NCBI GenBank assembly: GCA_947496355.1
Contig: CANMCO010000001.1
Location: 496,001-560,000, forward strand
Source: an uncultured Aquimarina sp.
GTDB taxonomy: Bacteria > Bacteroidota > Bacteroidia > Flavobacteriales > Flavobacteriaceae
Reading direction: 5' to 3'
DNA length: 64,000 nucleotides
In this document: piece after piece, positions 45,387 through 54,641 of the stretch
How positions within the stretch are numbered: position 1 is the stretch's first letter
How the letters are laid out: every line of letters starts with the position of its first letter
Translations under genes and position numbers: made by a program
Notes under the pieces: model-generated
The model's input: the letters and a program-made list of their open reading frames with translations, nothing else
What the model was told of the DNA's origin: nothing
Databases searched by the model: none

Positions 45387-46517
45387 CTATCCAATCACAC
45401 TGCTTAATCTAAACATTGGCAAATACATAGCAATAAGAATAACCCCAACAATGACACCAACAAGTATTGTCAAAATAGGGTTGAGCACATTAGAAATTAC
45501 CTGTGATTGATATTTTACTTGTTGATTATATTGTTCATTGAGTTTTTGGAAGATGTATTCTGTTTGATTTGTTTCTTCTGCAACACGAACCATAGCAATC
45601 ATTTTCTTATCAAAAATTGCATTTTGAGAAAAAGAAGCACTTAATTTATCACCCTGAATAACTAAGCGATTTGTTTTCTCCAACCCCTGTTGAAGCGGAT
45701 AAAAACTAATCATATCTTTTACAAGATCGAGACTATCTACCATAGGAACTTTGGCAGAAGTTAGTAGTGAAATGGCCTGGGTGAACTGGGCCATATATAT
45801 TTTTCTGAAATAATTTCCTAAAATGGGTATTCTGAGCTGAAAACTTCCAAGAATCTTTTGAAACCACATTTTCTTTGAAATAAGAGCAATACAACCGATT
45901 ACTATCAAAAGAGTTATTAATAAAAGTAATCCATTGTTTCCAACAAAATCAGAAAAAGCAATGATGCTTTTAGTAATACCAGGAAGCTCGACATTATTTT
46001 GTTTAAATATGTCTACAAACATAGGAACCACATATTTTAACATAAATGCGATAACGATCAAAGCTGTACATAGTACAATAATAGGATAAGTAAGTGCAGA
46101 AATAATTTCTCTTTTAAGGTCATTTTTGCGTTTGTAAAATTCACTAAGCTCTGATGCAATCTGAGCCAATTGTCCTGTTTGCTCTCCTATTTTTATGGCA
46201 TAATACTCATAATTGGTAAAGTTTTTATCATTTTTGAGGATATCTGAAAAAGAATTTCCATCTACTAATTTTGAGAGCATTGTAGCCATAAACTTTTGAT
46301 CTTTTTCCTTTTTCTGTGTTTCGACCAAGAGCTCTAAACCATTTTTTAGATTAATCCCTGATTTTAAAAGTACATTAAGTTCTGCATACCATTGCTCTTT
46401 CTTTTTGTTATTAAAGGCATTTCCAAAAAGAGAAATCTCTTTGGTAAGCACTTCAGAAATATCGAAAGAGCCTTCCGGTTTTTTTTGTTTTTTGGTATCT
46501 GTGATTTTAATTCCCAT
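45387..46517 (-). CDS. Type II secretion / type IV filament inner-membrane platform protein (GspF/PilC-like)
   Basis: A 376-aa polytopic protein with two GspF domains: residues about 40-165 (WYAELNVLLKSGINLKNGLELL, AIKIGEQTGQLAQIASELSEFYKRK) and 230-360 (YMAQFTQAISLLTSAKVPMVDSLDLVKDMI, MVRVAEETNQTEYIFQKLNEQYN), with three membrane helices. It would couple the GspE ATPase to pseudopilus assembly. It is the last gene of the 13-gene operon and starts 2 nt after the previous stop. Confidence 0.92.
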   Translation of the reverse strand: MGIKITDTKKQKKPEGSFDISEVLTKEISLFGNAFNNKKKEQWYAELNVLLKSGINLKNGLELLVETQKKEKDQKFMATMLSKLVDGNSFSDILKNDKNFTNYEYYAIKIGEQTGQLAQIASELSEFYKRKNDLKREIISALTYPIIVLCTALIVIAFMLKYVVPMFVDIFKQNNVELPGITKSIIAFSDFVGNNGLLLLITLLIVIGCIALISKKMWFQKILGSFQLRIPILGNYFRKIYMAQFTQAISLLTSAKVPMVDSLDLVKDMISFYPLQQGLEKTNRLVIQGDKLSASFSQNAIFDKKMIAMVRVAEETNQTEYIFQKLNEQYNQQVKYQSQVISNVLNPILTILVGVIVGVILIAMYLPMFRLSSVIG

Positions 46518-46519
46518 AA

Positions 46520-46984
46520 TCAGAAATGAATAGAAGGGTCATTATGTTTAAAAACAAAAATACGATGTAAATTCGTAGTGTTTTCAAAAGTAAGTTTTAT
46601 AGCATCAATGCTTCCCGAACCAACTTTTGTTCCTTCCATATAAAAGGTTTTTTGCTTTGTTTTTACCATATAAGTATCAATATCGGTTACAATACTATCG
46701 GTATAGAAATGGTAAGTTCTTTGGTCAATTGGTGATGATAGAATGAGTTGGTCACTGTTTTGGTTCCATGTGGCTTGTGTGTATTTATTAAAATCAATGG
46801 TTAATACCACCTCAAGAGATTGCAACTTGGTTTGATATGCGTAATTGTCTTCAATACTTCTCAGGTTTTTCTGGATAACACCCAAAACTGAAAAAGCCAA
46901 TCCTGCAACAATTGCCGAGATCACAATAACCACCATGATTTCGGTAAGTGTAAAAGCCTTTATTTTATGGGTGATTTTGATCAT
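46520..46984 (-). CDS. Prepilin-type N-terminal cleavage/methylation protein (minor pseudopilin)
   Basis: A 154-aa pseudopilin-like protein. A short basic leader ends KIKA, followed by FTLTEIMVVIVISAIVAGLAFSVLG, with Glu at mature position 5 and a hydrophobic helix. The predicted cleavage is after Ala, not the usual Gly. The globular part (about 40-154) has beta-rich character like GspH/I/J. It overlaps the preceding gene by 4 nt. Confidence 0.88.
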   Translation of the reverse strand: MIKITHKIKAFTLTEIMVVIVISAIVAGLAFSVLGVIQKNLRSIEDNYAYQTKLQSLEVVLTIDFNKYTQATWNQNSDQLILSSPIDQRTYHFYTDSIVTDIDTYMVKTKQKTFYMEGTKVGSGSIDAIKLTFENTTNLHRIFVFKHNDPSIHF

Positions 46985-47295
46985 TTATGCACTAGTTGTT
47001 TGTGGTATTCTTTGCCTTCTTTAGAATATGTCAAAATGATATCTTCTTTTTCAGCAAGTAATTCAATTTCCCATGCTCCAAAATCTTCAGTATAGGGAAG
47101 TTGTATCGTTTCATGAATACATAAATATTCTAACTCTTTTATTCTATTCTCGATAGTGCTATTATCGCGTTTGATATGATTAGTAAAAACATTATTAAAG
47201 CTTAAACTAGCAATCATAAATACTATAATAATCAATACCGAAGCCGTTAGTGTTTCGATTAAAGTTGCGGCACGTATTTTTTTTAGTATAACCAT
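46981..47295 (-). CDS. Prepilin-type pseudopilin, small
   Basis: A 104-aa pseudopilin-like protein. The leader ends KIRA, followed by ATLIETLTASVLIIIVFMIAS, keeping Glu at mature position 5. Cleavage would again be after Ala. The short globular part resembles GspI in size. It overlaps the large K-like gene by 13 nt and the next pseudopilin by 4 nt. Confidence 0.87.
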   Translation of the reverse strand: MVILKKIRAATLIETLTASVLIIIVFMIASLSFNNVFTNHIKRDNSTIENRIKELEYLCIHETIQLPYTEDFGAWEIELLAEKEDIILTYSKEGKEYHKQLVHK

Positions 47296-48551
47296 TTAGC
47301 AACAGTATTTTTTGAGTTGATAAATGGTAATCCTGCATATTTGGGTATTGGATTCAATAATACTTTGCCATTGTATATATGATTAAGATAGATAGAACCT
47401 GACTGATTTGCTATAAATTGATTGGTATAGAGTGAACCTTTTACTATTCCTTGAAAATCAACATTCCCCTGGCAATATACTTCGCCGATAATTTGAACCC
47501 CAGACTCGATTTTAAGATGAGTTTTAATTCTGTCCTTGGTTTCATGTTTCTTTTTGAGGTATACAATCGATCCTTCGATTACCGTATTTTTATGAATGAC
47601 AAAATCTACAGTTTTGGCTTGAAAGTTATTTCCAGAAGTTTCTTGAACTATGTTTTTATCCAAAAGTGTTATAGAAGAAGGGTAAGATAGATAACACTGT
47701 TTACCTATTTTGATTTTTTTGCTTGCAACAAGCTGCATTTTTCCTTTTACATTGTCATCAATAATGATATTTGGAGCAATCAAAACTACATCTTCTAATT
47801 GAGAAGCAGAACTCACCACTATTTTAGTTTCGGATTGAATGATGATGTTACCGGTTATTTTTTCATTCCCAAGAACAATAGTGCCCGGGTCAAAAATAAA
47901 TTGTGAAGGCTTATAGAAACTATTTTTAATTTCTTTTTGCAAGGTAATTGTATTTTCTCCCTCAAGCAAAGCACCATTACTTGCAGATTCTAAGTATGCA
48001 ATCCATTTAGGTGCCATATTTGGCAACTTTTCTGCACTTTCAATCACATGACCATAATATAGATTTGATCCCTGATAATACTTTCCAGAAATATTACCAG
48101 CTTTTACTCCTTGTTTAGGCAAATAACTATTACCTTCTAATCTTGTATTGCCTACGACGACTAATGGTGAGTTGGTATTAGATAAGTAAAGATTTGGTGT
48201 TTTTTGATCTAAAACCGAACCAGTAAAAGCAGTTTTAGCCACTTTTCTTCCATGAATATTTACTTTAGAAAATGTTTTTATCCATGCTCCATGATAAGTA
48301 GAGACAAGCTTAGCTTTTTTTGAATCTACCGAAGCAACCAAAGTATCGGAAAATGTTTTACTTTCATCTAAAGATTCAAATATTTGATCATTACATAGCG
48401 CTAGTCCTCCTGTTAGCTCCTGAGATTTGATTCTAAAAAAAGATTGAACATGAGTGAGTAATAAAAAAGCACTTAATAATAATAGCACAATTACCGATAT
48501 TAGTAATGCAAACTGCATAGCCTGTGCTTTTATTTTTGTGAATACTTTCAA
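47283..48551 (-). CDS. Large membrane-anchored protein in the GspK position, repetitive beta body
   Basis: A 422-aa protein. The leader ends KIKA, followed by QAMQFALLISVIVLLLLSAF; it has Phe where pseudopilins have Glu5, and GspK too lacks Glu5. The remaining 380 residues are beta-rich and repetitive with many short GNxxI/GxI turns (GNIIIQSETKIVVSSASQL, IIIDDNVKGKMQLVASKKIKIG, SGVQIIGEVYCQGNVDFQGIVKGSLY), suggesting a beta-helix similar to polymer-forming proteins. GspK has a different (alpha) insert, so this is a divergent tip subunit or an unrelated exported protein (inference). Confidence 0.72.
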   Translation of the reverse strand: MKVFTKIKAQAMQFALLISVIVLLLLSAFLLLTHVQSFFRIKSQELTGGLALCNDQIFESLDESKTFSDTLVASVDSKKAKLVSTYHGAWIKTFSKVNIHGRKVAKTAFTGSVLDQKTPNLYLSNTNSPLVVVGNTRLEGNSYLPKQGVKAGNISGKYYQGSNLYYGHVIESAEKLPNMAPKWIAYLESASNGALLEGENTITLQKEIKNSFYKPSQFIFDPGTIVLGNEKITGNIIIQSETKIVVSSASQLEDVVLIAPNIIIDDNVKGKMQLVASKKIKIGKQCYLSYPSSITLLDKNIVQETSGNNFQAKTVDFVIHKNTVIEGSIVYLKKKHETKDRIKTHLKIESGVQIIGEVYCQGNVDFQGIVKGSLYTNQFIANQSGSIYLNHIYNGKVLLNPIPKYAGLPFINSKNTVAKWLY

Positions 48552-49015
48552 TTTAAGATCTTAAATTGTTTAGACTCTCCTTTATATCGTAGTAAAATTG
48601 ATACTGATGAACCTTTAACCAACTTGATTTCAGAGAAAGATTGATTTCGTTCCAGTAACTGATCAGCACCATTAATCTCTACCAGGAAAATAGCTTTAGA
48701 ACCGCCTTGTCCAGACACTAAACCTTTGTAGCGTATAGAAGGCCATGTGATAGGGTTCTTTTTAATAATCACAGGCTTTTTAGCAACTTCTTTTTTTGGA
48801 CGATAAAGGGTTCCTAAAAAAGGGTCTCTTTCTACTGCGCCAATTTCGAATTGCTGTCTTTCTACGGTTTTGATTTCAGAGAATTTTATATCAGTTGTAT
48901 TGGTAATTACCGGATCATCATCAGAAAATGCATCCAATACCTGGTAGAGAATGGCTCCCCAGATAAAAACTACCAATGGTAGTAAGATGTATATTCCTTT
49001 TTTACTTTTTAGCAT
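48548..49015 (-). CDS. GspC/PilP-like inner-membrane assembly protein
   Basis: A 155-aa protein: one membrane helix (about residues 8-27), a periplasmic linker, the motif RDPFLG (63-68) that PilP and GspC use just before their HR domain, and a small beta-domain (RYKGLVSGQGGSKAIFLVEINGADQLLERNQSFSEIKL). It would link the secretin to the inner-membrane platform. It overlaps the K-like gene by 4 nt and lies 5 nt after the Fn3 lipoprotein gene. Confidence 0.8.
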   Translation of the reverse strand: MLKSKKGIYILLPLVVFIWGAILYQVLDAFSDDDPVITNTTDIKFSEIKTVERQQFEIGAVERDPFLGTLYRPKKEVAKKPVIIKKNPITWPSIRYKGLVSGQGGSKAIFLVEINGADQLLERNQSFSEIKLVKGSSVSILLRYKGESKQFKILN

Positions 49016-49020
49016 GCGAT

Positions 49021-49947
49021 TTAGTTTATTGTAAACTCAAGTGTATTACTTGCGGCACTTTGATTCCCCGCTTGATCAAAAGCTTTTAGAAACCAATAAT
49101 AAGTGTTTCCTGCATCCAGAGTTATCTCTGAAGGAGAGGTTACTTGATCTTTAGTTACCAATTCTGACAGTTGTGGGTTACTATAGATATAAATACTATC
49201 AAATTCTGTTGTTCCCTCTACAATTTCACGTGTCCAGGTAAAATTAATCACAGGATCTGTAAAAACTGCTTCATTTGCAGGGGTTACTGCCACCGGTACA
49301 TTTGGAGCCATAGTATCTACTGTTATAGCTCTTGTAAAATACAGAGTATTTTGTGTGCTATTTTCAGCGCGTACTTGCCATTTGGTAACACCTTCAGGAA
49401 ATGTAAGTTGCAGTGATGTTGCTGTCAAAGTTTCCTCCTGTATTACGGCATTGCTTGCATCTAATAATTGTACTCTGTATAGTGTGGCATCCGCAACGCT
49501 CTCCCATTGTAATGTAATATCACTAGTGTTATTAAAAGCGTTATTTGCCGGAGAGATTAATAGCAATTCACGAGCAGCAAAATCGGCGGCCTCAATTACC
49601 CTAAAACTGGCCATGGTATATGCTGTTTCTGAACCTGAATTTTGTGCTCTAACTCTCCATTCATAATCATTTTTAACCAGGGTTGTGCTAAAATTCGTTT
49701 TGGTTACGGTGGTATCTTCTACTACCTGAACAGGACTTTCAAAAGAAGGGTATGCAATCTGAAGACGATATGATGTCGCTTGATCAACGGCATTCCAACT
49801 AAAATTAACAGAAGTGTTTGCAACTGTAGTACCGTCTGAGGGCGCAGTAATTGTTACTATGCCATCAGATAAATCTTCTTCGATCAGGATTTCTTCACAG
49901 CTAAAGAAAGCCAACGCTATAATGGTATATAAAAAATATCTTTTCAT
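49021..49947 (-). CDS. Lipoprotein with three fibronectin-III-like domains
   Basis: A 308-aa lipoprotein (lipobox LAFFSCEEI) followed by three Ig/Fn3-type domains of about 90 residues with repeating cores: SWNAVDQATSYRLQIA, QWESVADATLYRVQL and FTWTREIVEGTTEFDSIYI, each ending with a W-containing strand (EWRVRAQN, KWQVRAEN, YYWFLKAFD). I know no counterpart in classical T2SS. It lies in the operon between the PilO-like lipoprotein gene and gspC-like gene, so it may be a surface component or scaffold of the machine (inference). Confidence 0.8.
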   Translation of the reverse strand: MKRYFLYTIIALAFFSCEEILIEEDLSDGIVTITAPSDGTTVANTSVNFSWNAVDQATSYRLQIAYPSFESPVQVVEDTTVTKTNFSTTLVKNDYEWRVRAQNSGSETAYTMASFRVIEAADFAARELLLISPANNAFNNTSDITLQWESVADATLYRVQLLDASNAVIQEETLTATSLQLTFPEGVTKWQVRAENSTQNTLYFTRAITVDTMAPNVPVAVTPANEAVFTDPVINFTWTREIVEGTTEFDSIYIYSNPQLSELVTKDQVTSPSEITLDAGNTYYWFLKAFDQAGNQSAASNTLEFTIN

Positions 49948-49976
49948 TGTATCTTCTTCTTATTTTATAATAGAAC

Positions 49977-50711
49977 TTATAGTTTCAAGTAATCAATCTT
50001 CTCTTTTGCTTTACTTGCATTTCTGTATGTGTTTTTAGTGCAAGGGTCTGCTTCATCTACGATGTCGAAAATAACGATACGATTTTTATCATTTTGTCCC
50101 CAACAGAAATATGACAATCGATATCCAAAAATTGTAACGTCACTTAGCGCTATAGTTTTATATGATTTCCCATTTTTTACCAGGGATAAGCTATATTGTT
50201 TATAATTATCATTAATCAAAAATACAGCTTCTGCAGAACCAATTTCATTAAGCAAATCTGCTTGATAAGCCAAGGAAATTGTAGATACAATTGCCGCATC
50301 TTTTTGATTTTTAAGATAGCCTATAGTTTGCGTATTATGCTCCTTTTGTAATTCTGAAATAACTGTCAATTGATCTAATACTTCAAGCTTTATAAACTTT
50401 GGTTTTGTTTCCAAAGAATCAACAAAATTAATTTGCTGGCTATTAGTTTTTGAAGTTTTAAGATAAGCTTTATATGTGGCAGCATTAAAATCCAATTCGG
50501 TTACCCCAAGACGTATAGGTTGCTTATATTCTGGAATAGCGGTAACCTGAAAATCAGAGCTTTGTAATCGATTTTCCTGAACACCAACAACTCCAGGAGC
50601 AATAGGGGTAGTAGAAGCAGTATGCATTCTAACCTTATTAACCGTAACACTACGACAACCAGTGATTGTTGTAATTATAAATACGAGTAAGAGATATTTT
50701 TTATGATTCAT
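49977..50711 (-). CDS. Lipoprotein of unknown function in the secretion operon (pilotin candidate)
   Basis: A 244-aa protein with a lipobox (TTITGCRSV). The body has no known fold to my eye; a stretch VDSLETKPKFIKLEVLDQLTVISELQKEHN may form coiled coil, and two Cys appear near the C-terminus. Its position directly after the GspM-like gene suggests an outer-membrane or periplasmic accessory, such as a secretin pilotin (inference). Confidence 0.65.
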   Translation of the reverse strand: MNHKKYLLLVFIITTITGCRSVTVNKVRMHTASTTPIAPGVVGVQENRLQSSDFQVTAIPEYKQPIRLGVTELDFNAATYKAYLKTSKTNSQQINFVDSLETKPKFIKLEVLDQLTVISELQKEHNTQTIGYLKNQKDAAIVSTISLAYQADLLNEIGSAEAVFLINDNYKQYSLSLVKNGKSYKTIALSDVTIFGYRLSYFCWGQNDKNRIVIFDIVDEADPCTKNTYRNASKAKEKIDYLKL

Positions 50712-50727
50712 TGATTCATTGGTTTTT

Positions 50728-51246
50728 TTAATTCAGACGTTGTAATAACAAATTGCATTGCAAGTATGTGGCTTTGGTTCTAAAGTTTTTCTTTTTTTCA
50801 AAGGCTACCTGGACCACATTACCAAAGCTATATTTTTGCTCTAACGCATATATTACTTTAAGAAGTGATTGATAATCTCCTTGTAGGGTAAAATTATAAG
50901 TGGTTGTGGTTTTCTGGGTAGCTTCATCAGTAAAGATATGGGGCTCCTCGAAGGCGATAATCTTAAAACCAGAATCAACAGATAATGTATTTAGTGTTTT
51001 AAGAATGTTATTTTGTAATGAGTTTCCTTCTACATTATTTTTATAAAGGATGTTATCCAGTTGCTTTTCCTTATTTGCTAAGGTTGCTAATTGGGCAGGA
51101 GCAGACTGATACGCTTGTTTTTGACCTTCTAGATTGCTAACCTCACTACTAATTGCAAATGTTTTTGCGAAACCATATCGGTACGCAAAAAACAGAAGGA
51201 GCAATAGTCCTACAATCAACATGATATTTTTATTGCGCTGTGTCAT
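50728..51246 (-). CDS. GspM/PilO-like inner-membrane assembly protein
   Basis: A 172-aa protein with a single N-terminal helix (IMLIVGLLLLLFFAYRYGF), a coiled-coil (about 30-85) and a ferredoxin-like periplasmic domain (TTTYNFTLQGDYQSLLKVIYALEQKYSFGNVVQVAFEKK). This is the architecture of PilO and GspM. It overlaps the GspL-like gene by 17 nt, consistent with a tightly coupled pair. Confidence 0.82.
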   Translation of the reverse strand: MTQRNKNIMLIVGLLLLLFFAYRYGFAKTFAISSEVSNLEGQKQAYQSAPAQLATLANKEKQLDNILYKNNVEGNSLQNNILKTLNTLSVDSGFKIIAFEEPHIFTDEATQKTTTTYNFTLQGDYQSLLKVIYALEQKYSFGNVVQVAFEKKKNFRTKATYLQCNLLLQRLN

Positions 51247-52441
51247 CGGTTAGATTAATGGTTACTTCAAAACTGGAGGTGTTTTTTTTATCAACTCCAT
51301 AACTTATAATGGTGACATTGTTTACAAACGATAATTCTTCAACAGTATTAAGCCAAGCGGTAAAGGATTCTTTTTCAGAAGAATTCCCAGTAATAAAGAT
51401 CTGATTCTTCTTAATTGTAATGGCCTTATCTGCACGAATGGTTTTAGCGACCGGCTGATATGTAAAGGATTTTAGAATGATTGTTGTAGGTAACAATTGA
51501 ATAATCTGATCAATATAGTAGGAACTTTTGGAAAACCCAGTCGTCATAATGCTATTAACAATGGTTTCTTTTTTGTCTACTATAGATTTTTGCTTCTTAA
51601 TACTTTCTTTTTGTGTAGTGTATACCTGAAGCTCCTCTTGTAAACCTTGCCAGGTTTTATATTTGCTATTGAATATAAAAAAGTTGATTAACAGTGCAAT
51701 TAATAGAAAGCCAATACCATATTGTAATGTCTTTTTAAAGAATTGAGATGTGGTGTACTGGTTTTTAAGTTCAACATTTTTCTCCTCAATATTACCTGTT
51801 ATTTTGGCTTGATTAGAAAACGAATCTATCAACATCGCTAATGGCAATGTATGTGTATTAGGAATCGAAATATCATCAAATTGATAATTTTCGTTTACAT
51901 CATTTTTTCTAGATACAATCGAAGCAATTTCTTCATTTTCAATTTTGATCGAAGCAGAATAACTCTCTAATTCTGAATTACTAAAGAAAGAAGTCAATGC
52001 CGCAATTTTTATATTTCCCAATGCAATATCAGTAATTGAAATACCTTCTTTTTGATAGTGTTCAATAACAGATGCTACATACTGCTTCCTACAAACGGCG
52101 ATAAAAGATTTAGCCGGGGTTTTTAAAATCTGATAATAAAAATCGTCAAGGTTTAGATTTGGATACGCTTCTGATAAAATTTCGTTATCGGTTCCCGTAA
52201 TTTGTATTTCCTTGGTTAAGATATTAGTACCCGTAATAACTAATTTTGCGTTTTGAAGGTTCTTTACAGTACCTATTAGTTCTGTACTATTGCGTGAAAT
52301 AAAGTTTTTTACAACATCCAGTTCACCCTTCTTTTGTCTTGCTTCCAGGCCAAGAATTGCTATTGAATCTTCTTGCAGAGCATGCTCCAGAACCAACAAC
52401 TTTTTTCCTAAGGGATTATATGACACTATAGATTTAAGCAT
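51230..52441 (-). CDS. GspL-like (PilM-PilN fusion) assembly protein
   Basis: A 403-aa protein with an actin-like cytoplasmic part (about 1-230), a membrane helix (about 239-258, GIGFLLIALLINFFIF) and a periplasmic ferredoxin-like domain (about 260-400, IIQLLPTTIILKSFTYQP, ITGNSSEKESFTAWLNTVEEL) as in PilN. This is the GspL arrangement, joining the GspE ATPase to the periplasm. The ATP-binding motifs of PilM are not obvious. It overlaps the secretin gene by 1 nt. Confidence 0.8.
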   Translation of the reverse strand: MLKSIVSYNPLGKKLLVLEHALQEDSIAILGLEARQKKGELDVVKNFISRNSTELIGTVKNLQNAKLVITGTNILTKEIQITGTDNEILSEAYPNLNLDDFYYQILKTPAKSFIAVCRKQYVASVIEHYQKEGISITDIALGNIKIAALTSFFSNSELESYSASIKIENEEIASIVSRKNDVNENYQFDDISIPNTHTLPLAMLIDSFSNQAKITGNIEEKNVELKNQYTTSQFFKKTLQYGIGFLLIALLINFFIFNSKYKTWQGLQEELQVYTTQKESIKKQKSIVDKKETIVNSIMTTGFSKSSYYIDQIIQLLPTTIILKSFTYQPVAKTIRADKAITIKKNQIFITGNSSEKESFTAWLNTVEELSFVNNVTIISYGVDKKNTSSFEVTINLTDDTAQ

Positions 52442-54636
52442 TAATAAAAGACAGTAGGTTTAATGATGACATTTAATTTTTTCTTTGAGTCTTCTCTTTT
52501 TCGTTTACTGAATAGCCATTTGATGATTGGAATTCTTGAAAGTAACGGCACTCCAGATCCTGAGTCATTCTTTACTTTTTGTTCTATCCCACCAAGAATG
52601 GCTACGTCATTAGCTTGCATACGCATAATTGATGAAAATCTTCGGCTATTAATATCTGGCGGAGCATTTTCTGCAATTCGGTTTCCGCTAAAATTAGATT
52701 GTATCACTTGTATATCTAAGGTAATCTGTCCATCTCCAGACACAAAAGGCTTAAACTCTAATGCTAATTCTGCATCAATAGGTTGATAGTTTACAATCTC
52801 TGATGTTTGCGGGTTTTGTGATCCAAAAATATTTTGACTCGTAACTGCATAATAGGTAGTCTGCCCACTAGATAGATATGCTTTATGTCCGTTTAAGGTA
52901 CTTAGCTTTGGCGTTGATAGTATTTTTACATTACCATTGGTTTCCATTGCTTTAATATCCATATAAAAATTAGGAACTACATTGCCCAGGTTGAGTGACC
53001 CAAAACCATCAAAACCACCAATAATTCGATTTATAGTTTGTGCTCCCAAGGTTATATTAGCATTAGGAAACGTTGCTCCCTCCGTAGCAGTAGGCTCTTT
53101 TCCAATACCAAACTCTACGCCGGTTTCTACGGTAGCACTTCGACTTACTTCTAGAATCATTACTTCTATAAGAATAAGTGGAACCGGTTTATCAATAAAT
53201 TTTATAAAATTCTTAAACTTTTCTACCCTTGCTCCAGGACCACTAACCACAAAACTATTAAGCTCGGTATCGATTTTGATATCCAGCCCTTCAAGAACGG
53301 TTGCGGGAAATATATCTGAAATAGATCCTGCTTGTGTAGTAGTACTAGAAGAGGAATTCTGGGAAGTTCTATTAAAGTTAGAATTTCTCTGATTTCTGTT
53401 ATTAATTCCATTCTGTTGGTTTAACCCTCCAGTTCCTTGATTCCCAAAGAAACTGGTGCCTCCAGTTACAAAGTTATTGTTTCCAAAACCGCTGCTATAA
53501 CCTCCACCTCCTTCGGCATCACCTAAAATGGCTATAGATCTGTGCATCATTTGTACCAGTTCTATCTTTTTTACAGACAATTGGTTTTCTGTACCAAAGT
53601 AATATACATTTCCTTCTTTTTTGAAGGTGTAATTACTAGTGCCCGAGGAATTATTATTCTGAAAATTCTGCTGTCCTTGATTTGTGTTGTTTCTATTTCC
53701 TTGATTATTTATCGTACTAGTATTTGGCGAAGCTGCATTGCTTTCAAATATTTTAACCAGTAAGTCATCAAAGGTAATATTTTCGACTTTTACGGTTACA
53801 GAACCAGCATTTTCTAACGGAGAAGCTGTAAAAACATCGAGTTTTAGGTCTTCAGTTATATTGTAAATAACATCTGCAATAGGCGTGTTTTTCAAATCTA
53901 CAGAAACCACCCTGTTGAGTGTGTCAATAACTTTATAGAATGTATTTCTTCTTGATCTACGCTTTCCGGCAGAATTCAAATTATCTCCAACTCCCGGGAT
54001 GGATTCAAATTCGTAGAAACCATCTCTGGTTTTAGTAAATTCCAGATTGTTTGTCTCTGCTAGTTTTTTCATCGCAATATCAAAAGGAGTGTTGCTAATG
54101 TACAGCGTAAGATTCTTTGAATTAAGATCTGGAGAATACAAGAGATTTTTCCCCGTAGCTTTGGTTATTTTTCTAAATACTTTGGGTAAAGGATCGCTGC
54201 TAAGATCAGTAGATAGTACTTCTGCAGTAATATCGTAATTGATAATAATTTCCTTTTCTACAGGAACTTCTGCAGGGGGTGAATAACGTCGTATAGACAA
54301 TATATTACCGGTGATTTCGATATCTAGTTGGTATTCTTTTGCAAGGAAAACTAATAAATCCTGAACATTAACATCATTAAAACCATTAATGATATTAATA
54401 GTATTAAGGTTTTCAGAAACATTGATATTAATCTTATGCACCTGTGAAACCGCTCTCAAAAAATTAAGTAAGGTCGTATTAGAAACATTTATATTCACTT
54501 TCTGTAACAAACCAGGAACCTCTACGCTCATAAGTTGTAGCTGATTTTCTATAGTTGCTACTCTTGAATTATCCTGCGTAAAAGCTTGTGTTCCAAAATG
54601 GAAAATGAAACAAATTAAAAGGATACTTTTTTTCAT
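52441..54636 (-). CDS. Secretin (GspD/PilQ family) with Asn/Gln-rich inserts
   Basis: A 731-aa outer-membrane secretin. A signal peptide (LICFIFHFGTQAFTQ) precedes an STN-like domain (about 50-130, VSQVHKININVSENL), two N-type modules and the C-terminal secretin domain (about 490-731: VPLILIEVMILEVSRSATVETGVEFGI, GVPLLSRIPIIKWLFSKR). Two long low-complexity inserts rich in Asn, Gln, Gly and Ser lie at about residues 310-345 and 375-440. It is followed 1 nt later by the GspL-like gene and 5 nt after the ATPase gene. Confidence 0.92.
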   Translation of the reverse strand: MKKSILLICFIFHFGTQAFTQDNSRVATIENQLQLMSVEVPGLLQKVNINVSNTTLLNFLRAVSQVHKININVSENLNTINIINGFNDVNVQDLLVFLAKEYQLDIEITGNILSIRRYSPPAEVPVEKEIIINYDITAEVLSTDLSSDPLPKVFRKITKATGKNLLYSPDLNSKNLTLYISNTPFDIAMKKLAETNNLEFTKTRDGFYEFESIPGVGDNLNSAGKRRSRRNTFYKVIDTLNRVVSVDLKNTPIADVIYNITEDLKLDVFTASPLENAGSVTVKVENITFDDLLVKIFESNAASPNTSTINNQGNRNNTNQGQQNFQNNNSSGTSNYTFKKEGNVYYFGTENQLSVKKIELVQMMHRSIAILGDAEGGGGYSSGFGNNNFVTGGTSFFGNQGTGGLNQQNGINNRNQRNSNFNRTSQNSSSSTTTQAGSISDIFPATVLEGLDIKIDTELNSFVVSGPGARVEKFKNFIKFIDKPVPLILIEVMILEVSRSATVETGVEFGIGKEPTATEGATFPNANITLGAQTINRIIGGFDGFGSLNLGNVVPNFYMDIKAMETNGNVKILSTPKLSTLNGHKAYLSSGQTTYYAVTSQNIFGSQNPQTSEIVNYQPIDAELALEFKPFVSGDGQITLDIQVIQSNFSGNRIAENAPPDINSRRFSSIMRMQANDVAILGGIEQKVKNDSGSGVPLLSRIPIIKWLFSKRKREDSKKKLNVIIKPTVFY

Positions 54637-54641
54637 ATAAT

